This document shows positions 6,525-11,493 of a DNA stretch of 11,493 nt, one piece after another. Positions within the stretch are counted from its first letter, which is position 1. The number at the start of each line of letters is the position of its first letter. The position numbers and the translations under genes are program-made. The stretch covers positions 1 to 11,493 of the forward strand of contig SKYD01000088.1 of assembly GCA_007128075.1 (NCBI GenBank). The letters are read 5' to 3'. The notes under the pieces were generated by a model, which saw only the letters and a program-made list of their open reading frames with translations, searched no databases and was not told the origin of the DNA. This DNA is from Thiorhodovibrio sp. (GTDB taxonomy: Bacteria > Pseudomonadota > Gammaproteobacteria > Chromatiales > Chromatiaceae).

Positions 6525-7600
6525 GCCACTGAATGTTGAAAAATATCTTGGTAGGCGGCATGAATTGAGGCAATGATCACCGGCACAAAAACCACTAAGC
6601 CTAAAAAGAACGGGATCATGGCGACAATCATCAGCACAGTTGAGACCAGCCCATAAAGCAAAAAAGGCGAGAGATTGCGCAGACACCCTTTGAAGCTTAA
6701 ACCCATTGCGGTGAGCGGGCCAAGCTGATCGAGTGCAACCAGCGCGGGCGCGAACCAATATGCCATCAACAGCGGAACCAGCAGCCCGAAAATCAACAAC
6801 AGCAGAAAGAGCATTACTGGTGCCAGTTGGCTGATGATTGCCTCGGGGTTTTGCTCAAGCTGGTGCATGAGCTCGTAGAGTTCGACGCTGTTTAGCCCCG
6901 TGCTACCAACGACCAATAGCATCCCGATGACTGCCACCACGATGCCAATCGCCAGACTGGCAAGTAGATACAGCCCGCCAATTGCGGCAAGATTCCCTGT
7001 TTGGTGTGAAAATCCTGCAAACAGATGCTCGATGCGCAATTTGATCCCCTGCTGTTGATCGCGCATTCCGAGCATCAGTCCGCCGATAAGGACCGGGCTG
7101 ATCAAGGTTGACATCACGCCACCAAACAGCGGCACCAAGCTCAACAAAATATTTATACACATCAAGATCAGCGCCGCCCCAATCCAAAACCCGGGCGCGC
7201 GTCTAAATGCCTCAAAACCACGCACAATCCACAGCCAGCCGTGCCCAATGGGAACACTGGCAGGAACAGTGCGCAGTGGAATAGAGGCCTCACGCGCCAT
7301 TGGGCGTGGTGCTGCCGATGGTGACTTATCCATGTTTAAGGGAATCGGCGGTGGTGCTGTGACCGTCGCCAGTGGCACCACGCGCACCTCGAAGCCAATG
7401 TCGGTAAGCACCTCGCAATAGCGTTCTGCGCTGGCGAGCGTGACTTCTTGTTTGAGCGTTTTTTCCTGACCAGCGGCGATCAGTTGTCTGGCCTTTTCTT
7501 CTGGAACCTTAAATGTCTGGGAAAATTCGCGGGCAGCCTGTTGGGCATCGACACCCGGCAGCAGCCGCCCACTAAAAATCACCGTGTAAAGATCGCTCAT
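6521..7600 (-). CDS. BPSS1780-family integral membrane protein
   Basis: A 359-residue protein starting at ATG 7600-7598. Residues 1 to about 77 are a small soluble domain (SDLYTVIFSGRLLPGVDAQQ, then a helix and EVRVVPL) of a type often found at the N-terminus of proteobacterial membrane proteins of unknown function. A Pro/Ala-rich linker follows (about 80-118). The rest begins with GWLWIVRGFEAFRRAPGFWIGAAL, the usual opening of the BPSS1780 membrane family, and has about six membrane segments (roughly 138-157, 160-178, 203-233, 259-282 and two within 312-345). Its function is not known. The start overlaps the stop of the upstream SEC-C gene (TGATG), with GAGGAG 8 bases before the ATG, so the two are translationally coupled. 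A longer in-frame start at 7645 would lie inside the upstream gene and lacks this ribosome binding site. The stop TAG overlaps the convergent glycosyltransferase stop. Confidence 0.88.
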   Translation of the reverse strand: MSDLYTVIFSGRLLPGVDAQQAAREFSQTFKVPEEKARQLIAAGQEKTLKQEVTLASAERYCEVLTDIGFEVRVVPLATVTAPPPIPLNMDKSPSAAPRPMAREASIPLRTVPASVPIGHGWLWIVRGFEAFRRAPGFWIGAALILMCINILLSLVPLFGGVMSTLISPVLIGGLMLGMRDQQQGIKLRIEHLFAGFSHQTGNLAAIGGLYLLASLAIGIVVAVIGMLLVVGSTGLNSVELYELMHQLEQNPEAIISQLAPVMLFLLLLIFGLLVPLLMAYWFAPALVALDQLGPLTAMGLSFKGCLRNLSPFLLYGLVSTVLMIVAMIPFFLGLVVFVPVIIASIHAAYQDIFQHSVA

Positions 7601-9555
7601 CAAGTGCGCTCCTCGACAACTGCTGGCTTGATCCCTTGCAGCCATTTCAACATCCCGCGTTCACCAACCCACAGATCACGCATCGCAACCCGATAACGCC
7701 AGGCCTGGGCATCGCTGCCAGGGAGTGGTGGGTTTTTGAGCGGTGGGCGGCGGACACGCTCACGGATTAGAAATGAGATGACCCAAGGCAGTCGCTGGAT
7801 TGCTCCGCGCAAGGCGAAGGTGGCAGCCTGTCGTTCGCCTAAACAGTAGAGGGCAAGCACCTCGCCGTACACTGTATCAGCGAGATAATCATTGGGAAAA
7901 CGGCGCGTCACATCCAAAGCTTTGGTGTGTTCGCCTGCACGCAAATAATGATTGATTAGCTCGGCACGCACCTCATGATCATCCTGTGGATTGAGTTGCA
8001 GCAGCCACTCCAGCACCTCACAGGCGGCATCAATATCGCGCTCGTGTTGCAGATAAGATTGATACAGCCGCAGCAACAGCCGCAATGCCGGGCGATTGCT
8101 CGGCGCTGACCACGGCAGGCAGGTCAGCGGATGGGCATCCAAGATGCGCTCGATCAGTTGTTTGGCGCGTTGATACAAGGGACGCTGTAAATAATAAACC
8201 ACCCAAGGCAATTGCGCCTCGGGATGCACCGCCAACGCACTGGTAAGATCATCCAAAATATCAAGCTGATCAATGCTCTCGGGATGGTCACTGAGTGCAT
8301 CCAGCCACGAAGTGCGTTGCCAAACTTTAATCACCTGATCTGCTGTCCAATCCAGTTGAGTGCCGGTGGGCTTGGCGAGCGTCCAATGCTGCCGCCATTG
8401 GCGTTCTTGGCGATAGCCTGGCGGTCGTGGGCACAGCACGCCACTGCGTGGCAGCGGCAGCGGCGGAGGAAGCATGGTGATGGCAAACAGTGGCATTTGG
8501 TGTTCGGCAGCTGCTGCTGGCGTTTCAACGGGCACAATGTCTGCCACCAGCGGCAATGGGGCATCAAGCTGCTGCTCAATGATGGAGTACAAGCGGATCA
8601 GTTGCAGATCAAACGCCAAGGGGTAAGTGGTCGCCAGCGCCGCCTCGGGGTCTTGAATCACCGCCCTTAAAAATTCAATCAGGTCAGGATTGGGGTTGGG
8701 TTGGCGTTGAAAGCGATATTTCCACACCCGGGCGCGCTCAATTGCCAGATCCAGACGGCGTTGCACCACCAACAGCGTCATTTCAAGCAGGGCAGTGGCG
8801 GGGTTGTCGGGGGCTTGGCGCTGCGCCTGGGCAAAGGCTGATTCGGCGCGTTCAAAACGCTGTTCATCCATAAAAATGCGACACCACCGCTGCCACGCCG
8901 CTGCTTGCAATGGACGGCTGCCACTACAGGTCATGCGATCCAAGAACGCGTGTTTTTTCTTGCGATGGCGTTGGGCATCATAGGCATCACAGAGCACCTC
9001 AAGTGCGGCTGCAAACCGCTCATCGCGGGTATCCAGTGCCTGCTCAAACAGCGGCTCAAGCAGTTGCACCACCTTTGCCGGGCGACCAGCATCCAGCCAA
9101 CGATCCCCAACCTGGGCGAGCAGATGCTCAGGGATGGCGCGATGATGCAATGCCGCTTGCAGCCGTTTTTCCGAGAGCCGCTCCAACAACAGCTCCCAAA
9201 TAAAATCTTCCGGCATCTCCGGCGCTTCATCTTCGTAACCCGCGCAGCAGTGTTTAAAATCAAGCCCAGAACCGCATAAGCAGGGCGCGTCGGGTTCAGG
9301 CAGCGCGACTGGTTGTGGCCGATAGCCGCGTTTGGGCAGTGGCGTGGCGTTCCAGATCGCCCGCCCGAGCAGGGTTGCCAGCCGCTGTTGCTCATAAAAT
9401 GGCAGATCATCTTCATCAAATGCCAATGCCTGGGGGATCGAGGCACGCGACCACTGCATAAAGCGGGAAAAGTTTTGTTCACGAAAGATCGTTGTGATGG
9501 CTGTCACAATGAGCTGTTCCATGCGCTCAGCATCTTCGTAGTCATAGTCAATCAT
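7600..9555 (-). CDS. SEC-C metal-binding motif protein with TPR-like repeats
   Basis: A 651-residue, probably cytoplasmic protein with no signal peptide or membrane segment. Near the N-terminus is a SEC-C zinc motif, PCLCGSGLDFKHCC, with C92, C94, C103 and C104 in the C-x-C-x8-C-C pattern seen at the SecA C-terminus, where it binds zinc and SecB. The remainder is helical and TPR-like: for example RFERAESAFAQAQRQAPDN (about 232-250) and a C-terminal region with EVLEWLLQLNPQDDHEV (about 508-525), RAGEHTKALDV and YGEVLALYCLGERQAA, which resembles C-terminal repeats of other bacterial TPR proteins. SEC-C motifs usually act in metal binding or protein contact; the partner here is unknown. ATG 9555-9553 has AGAGG 9 bases upstream. 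The gene is coupled to the BPSS1780-family gene that follows it. Confidence 0.85.
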   Translation of the reverse strand: MIDYDYEDAERMEQLIVTAITTIFREQNFSRFMQWSRASIPQALAFDEDDLPFYEQQRLATLLGRAIWNATPLPKRGYRPQPVALPEPDAPCLCGSGLDFKHCCAGYEDEAPEMPEDFIWELLLERLSEKRLQAALHHRAIPEHLLAQVGDRWLDAGRPAKVVQLLEPLFEQALDTRDERFAAALEVLCDAYDAQRHRKKKHAFLDRMTCSGSRPLQAAAWQRWCRIFMDEQRFERAESAFAQAQRQAPDNPATALLEMTLLVVQRRLDLAIERARVWKYRFQRQPNPNPDLIEFLRAVIQDPEAALATTYPLAFDLQLIRLYSIIEQQLDAPLPLVADIVPVETPAAAAEHQMPLFAITMLPPPLPLPRSGVLCPRPPGYRQERQWRQHWTLAKPTGTQLDWTADQVIKVWQRTSWLDALSDHPESIDQLDILDDLTSALAVHPEAQLPWVVYYLQRPLYQRAKQLIERILDAHPLTCLPWSAPSNRPALRLLLRLYQSYLQHERDIDAACEVLEWLLQLNPQDDHEVRAELINHYLRAGEHTKALDVTRRFPNDYLADTVYGEVLALYCLGERQAATFALRGAIQRLPWVISFLIRERVRRPPLKNPPLPGSDAQAWRYRVAMRDLWVGERGMLKWLQGIKPAVVEERT

Positions 9556-9633
9556 GCTAAGATGCCTCTCTGGTTATTTGATTGGTCGAGTGTAGCGCAA
9601 ACTGTCAGCAAACAACAGCTTTGGACGCGCACT

Positions 9634-9660
9634 TTGTGGCGGTTCGCGAACCGCCCCTAC
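9634..9660. repeat. REP-like palindromic repeat
   Basis: GGCGGTTCGCGAACCGCC at 9638-9655 is a perfect 18-bp palindrome. The right flank reads CCTAC, so the minus strand begins GTAGGGGCGG; the left flank (TTTGT) matches that arm only in part, which suggests an imperfect copy of a longer palindrome of the GTAGGGGCG type that is often repeated between genes in bacterial chromosomes. It lies between the SEC-C gene and the small membrane protein gene, and the flank covers the latter's stop codon. No second copy is seen in the window, so its repetitive nature is inferred. Confidence 0.55.
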
Positions 9661-10178
9661 GATCCGTCGGGGGCTATGTGCTCTACACCCAGCTCGATTA
9701 CAAAAAAGCACAGAATCCACAACAGCGCATCGTAAAAATTGAGCCAGCCTTGGGTCAGCCCCCAGAAAACGGCATAAAGCACCAATGCACCATAGAGTAG
9801 AAATTTGGCACTCAGGATCAACGAAGAGTAGATTTGACTAGGGCGATGGGTGTCGTGCTCTAAGATCAAAACCACCGCAATCCAGGTCCAAGCATTCCAC
9901 ATGTCAAGTGATCCGTGTTCGACACAAAAGCTCGGCGCACTGTAGCAAAGGGCGACGCTCAAGATTACCAGATATGCCGCGATGCGCCCATTGTGGATGA
10001 TCAGATATTGCCAATCCTGCTGATCACCAGGATGCGGTCGATGGCTTTCCCATTCAAACAACAGCAACAGGGCAAGCCAAGCAAGGCTGTCGAGTGCCTC
10101 AACTGCGGTTGCTTGCGTTAAAAACAGCGCGACATTGATGCCCAGCAAGCTGTATACAATCCATTTAAAAACACGCAC
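9657..10178 (-). CDS. Small multi-pass membrane protein with a threefold internal repeat
   Basis: A 173-residue hydrophobic protein that I do not recognise by name. It appears to contain three membrane hairpins, each with a first helix (KWIVYSLLGINVALFL; GRIAAYLVILSVALCY; KFLLYGALVLYAVFWG) and a second helix carrying a W-x7-E pattern: W34/E42 (AWLALLLLFEWESHR), W99/E107 (TWIAVVLILEHDTHR) and W154/E162 (LWILCFFVIELGVEH). The first two repeats also share a following acid and HRP. The Glu at the end of each helix could line a membrane-interface site, but no function can be assigned. The start is GTG 10178-10176 with GGTGA 7 bases upstream; no earlier start is available in frame. The stop TAG (9659-9657) lies in the flank of the palindromic repeat. 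The next gene on this strand starts 101 bases on, so an operon with the SEC-C gene is possible. It is divergent from guaB. Confidence 0.75.
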   Translation of the reverse strand: MRVFKWIVYSLLGINVALFLTQATAVEALDSLAWLALLLLFEWESHRPHPGDQQDWQYLIIHNGRIAAYLVILSVALCYSAPSFCVEHGSLDMWNAWTWIAVVLILEHDTHRPSQIYSSLILSAKFLLYGALVLYAVFWGLTQGWLNFYDALLWILCFFVIELGVEHIAPDGS

Positions 10179-10272
10179 GGCAATGTCACCAGGCTCCCAG
10201 CTCGCTTGTTTTCCTATTTTGATCGATTTCGGTGTATCCTAACCGATTGCAATTGACTATGCGGAGCCTGCT
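10179..10272. promoter_or_regulatory. Divergent intergenic region between the membrane protein gene and guaB
   Basis: These 94 bases separate two divergent genes and must hold at least the guaB promoter. The region is AT-richer than its surroundings. A possible guaB -10 is TATCCT (10235-10240) with a poor -35 TTCCTA (10211-10216) 18 bases before it. A short inverted repeat TCGGT/ACCGA and the palindrome ATTGCAAT (10246-10253) are present. No recognisable PurR box is seen. The position is secure as a regulatory region; individual elements are not. Confidence 0.35.
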
Positions 10273-11493
10273 ATGCGGCTGATTGAAGAAGCCCTAACAT
10301 TTGATGATGTATTACTGGTGCCCGCGCATTCGACGGTGACTCCGAATCAGGTTGATCTGAGCACCTGGCTAACGCGCGACATCCCGCTCAAAATTCCCTT
10401 GATCTCAGCCGCCATGGACACTGTCACCGAGGCGCGGCTGGCGATTGTGATGGCACTGGAAGGCGGCATCGGCATTATTCACAAAAACATGTCGATTGAG
10501 CGTCAGGCGCACGAGGTGCTCACGGTCAAGAAATACGAAAGCGGGATTATCCGCGATCCGATCACTGTCGCTCCCGATGCCAGCATCGGCGATGTGTTAC
10601 AGATTACTCGAGCCCATAACATCTCTGGGGTGCCGGTGACCGCGGACGGCAAGTTGACGGGCATCGTTACCGGACGCGATCTGCGCTTTGAAACGCGGAT
10701 GGATGCCCCAGTCTCAGCAATTATGACCCCCCGCGAGCGGCTGATTACCGTGCATGAGGATGCCGGGCGCGATGAGGTGGTGAGCCTTTTGCACAAACAT
10801 CGCATCGAGAAGGTGTTGGTGGTCAACGATGCGTTTGAGCTGCGCGGGCTGATCACCGTCAAAGACATCCAGAAAGCCAAAGATTTTCCCAAAGCCTCAC
10901 GCGATTCACAGGAGCGACTGCGAGCAGGTGCGGCAGTCGGGGTTGGTCAAGGAACCGAGGAGCGGGTCACCGCGCTGGTTGAGGCGGGCGTTGATGTGAT
11001 CGTCGTGGACACCGCCCACGGCCATTCGCAAGCGGTGTTAGAGCGCGTTGCTTGGGTCAAGCGCCATTTTCCCCAGGTGCAAGTCATCGGCGGCAACATT
11101 GCCACCGCCGATGCCGCGCTGGCGTTGGCACAAGCGGGCGCAGATGCGGTGAAGACCGGGATTGGCCCCGGGTCAATCTGTACCACCCGCATCGTTGCTG
11201 GTGTTGGTGTGCCACAGATCACGGCAGTTGCCAATGTCTCAGCGGCGTTGCAAGGCACTGGAATCCCGATGATTGCCGATGGTGGGCTGCGCTATTCAGG
11301 CGATGTCGCCAAGGTGATTGCTGCCGGTGCCCACAGCGTGATGATTGGTGGACTGTTTGCGGGGACGGATGAGGCCCCGGGTGAGGTCGAGATTTATCAA
11401 GGGCGCTCTTATAAATCTTATCGCGGCATGGGCTCACTCGGGGCGATGGGGAGCAAAGAAGGCTCTAGTGACCGCTACTTTCAGGAAAACACC
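10273..11493 (+). CDS. guaB: Inosine-5'-monophosphate dehydrogenase, 3' partial
   Basis: GuaB oxidises IMP to XMP with NAD+, the committed step of GMP synthesis. The window holds the first 407 residues, out of about 488 in E. coli, and the frame is still open at the end. Visible: the N-terminal block EEALTFDDVLLVPAHS, ISAAMDTVTEARLAIVMA, GGIGIIHKNMS, a CBS-domain pair at roughly residues 90-205 (GVPVTADGKLTGIVTGRDLRF, and EKVLVVNDAFELRGLITVKDI), the phosphate loop and active-site loop GIGPGSICTTRIVAGVGVPQ with the catalytic cysteine C303, IADGG, and the YRGMGSLGAM flap start. ATG 10273 has GGAG (10263-10266) 6 bases before it and gives the standard N-terminus. In many relatives guaA follows; that lies outside the window. 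The gene is probably transcribed from the short divergent region upstream. Confidence 0.97.
   Translation, partial: MRLIEEALTFDDVLLVPAHSTVTPNQVDLSTWLTRDIPLKIPLISAAMDTVTEARLAIVMALEGGIGIIHKNMSIERQAHEVLTVKKYESGIIRDPITVAPDASIGDVLQITRAHNISGVPVTADGKLTGIVTGRDLRFETRMDAPVSAIMTPRERLITVHEDAGRDEVVSLLHKHRIEKVLVVNDAFELRGLITVKDIQKAKDFPKASRDSQERLRAGAAVGVGQGTEERVTALVEAGVDVIVVDTAHGHSQAVLERVAWVKRHFPQVQVIGGNIATADAALALAQAGADAVKTGIGPGSICTTRIVAGVGVPQITAVANVSAALQGTGIPMIADGGLRYSGDVAKVIAAGAHSVMIGGLFAGTDEAPGEVEIYQGRSYKSYRGMGSLGAMGSKEGSSDRYFQENT

Noticed and set aside
7601..7645. Longer start at 7645 for the BPSS1780-family protein
   Set aside because: It lies inside the upstream gene, whereas ATG 7600 has a good GAGGAG site and a standard N-terminal motif.
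8931..9482. 183-residue second frame on the same strand inside the SEC-C gene
   Set aside because: It shows no domain, is rich in Arg/Ser/Cys as out-of-frame sequence often is, and overlaps the well-supported SEC-C frame.
9638..9655. Palindrome read as an intrinsic terminator
   Set aside because: No T tract follows on either strand, so it is better described as a palindromic repeat.
1..11493. CRISPR arrays, tRNA genes, integrases, transposases or toxin-antitoxin genes
   Set aside because: Searched for by eye on both strands; no regularly spaced repeats, tRNA-like cloverleaf or such protein motifs were seen.

Overview
The window looks like the chromosome of a gammaproteobacterium. RecJ, IMP dehydrogenase, the MalQ tail and a DarP/YjgA-like fragment are all close in style to gammaproteobacterial versions, and GC is moderate (a little over 50% by eye). 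A purple-sulfur or related Chromatiales host would fit, but this is an impression from protein style and not a proven assignment. I see no tRNA, rRNA, CRISPR array, transposase or phage gene.

Layout. Bases 1-2362 (+) form a tight cluster: the 3' end of malQ (glycogen/maltodextrin metabolism), recJ (single-strand exonuclease) starting on the malQ stop codon, and a shortened DarP/YjgA-like reading frame that overlaps the recJ end and lacks a normal start codon. Bases 2500-3015 (+) encode a small exported protein with four EF-hand loops, closed by a strong intrinsic terminator at 3044-3090. Only 15 bases later a large glycosyltransferase locus begins (3106-6524, +). It reads as one GT2-GT2-GT4 protein of about 1139 residues, broken by a -1 frame change at a run of six T (4998-5003), so it appears as two overlapping ORFs.

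The minus strand carries three genes read from right to left: a small membrane protein with a threefold internal repeat (10178-9657), a SEC-C/TPR-type protein (9555-7600) and a BPSS1780-family membrane protein (7600-6521). The last two share a TGATG stop/start, and the last converges on the glycosyltransferase with its stop codon overlapping. A perfect 18-bp palindrome lies just after the first of these genes, and the longer repeat it seems to belong to would include that gene's stop codon. Divergently, guaB (IMP dehydrogenase, 10273 to the window end, +) starts the next transcription unit.

Most interesting points: (1) the glycosyltransferase frame break, which sits on a T TTT TTA heptamer in the right phase for -1 frameshifting, followed after 9 bases by a 7-bp hairpin, and which also has an SD-like GGTGAT before an ATG in the new frame; a plain one-base homopolymer error or a pseudogene remains the simplest alternative. 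(2) The threefold W-x7-E repeat of the small membrane protein. (3) A half-length DarP with no ATG, GTG or TTG upstream of its conserved region. (4) The coupled SEC-C protein / BPSS1780 membrane protein pair of unknown role.
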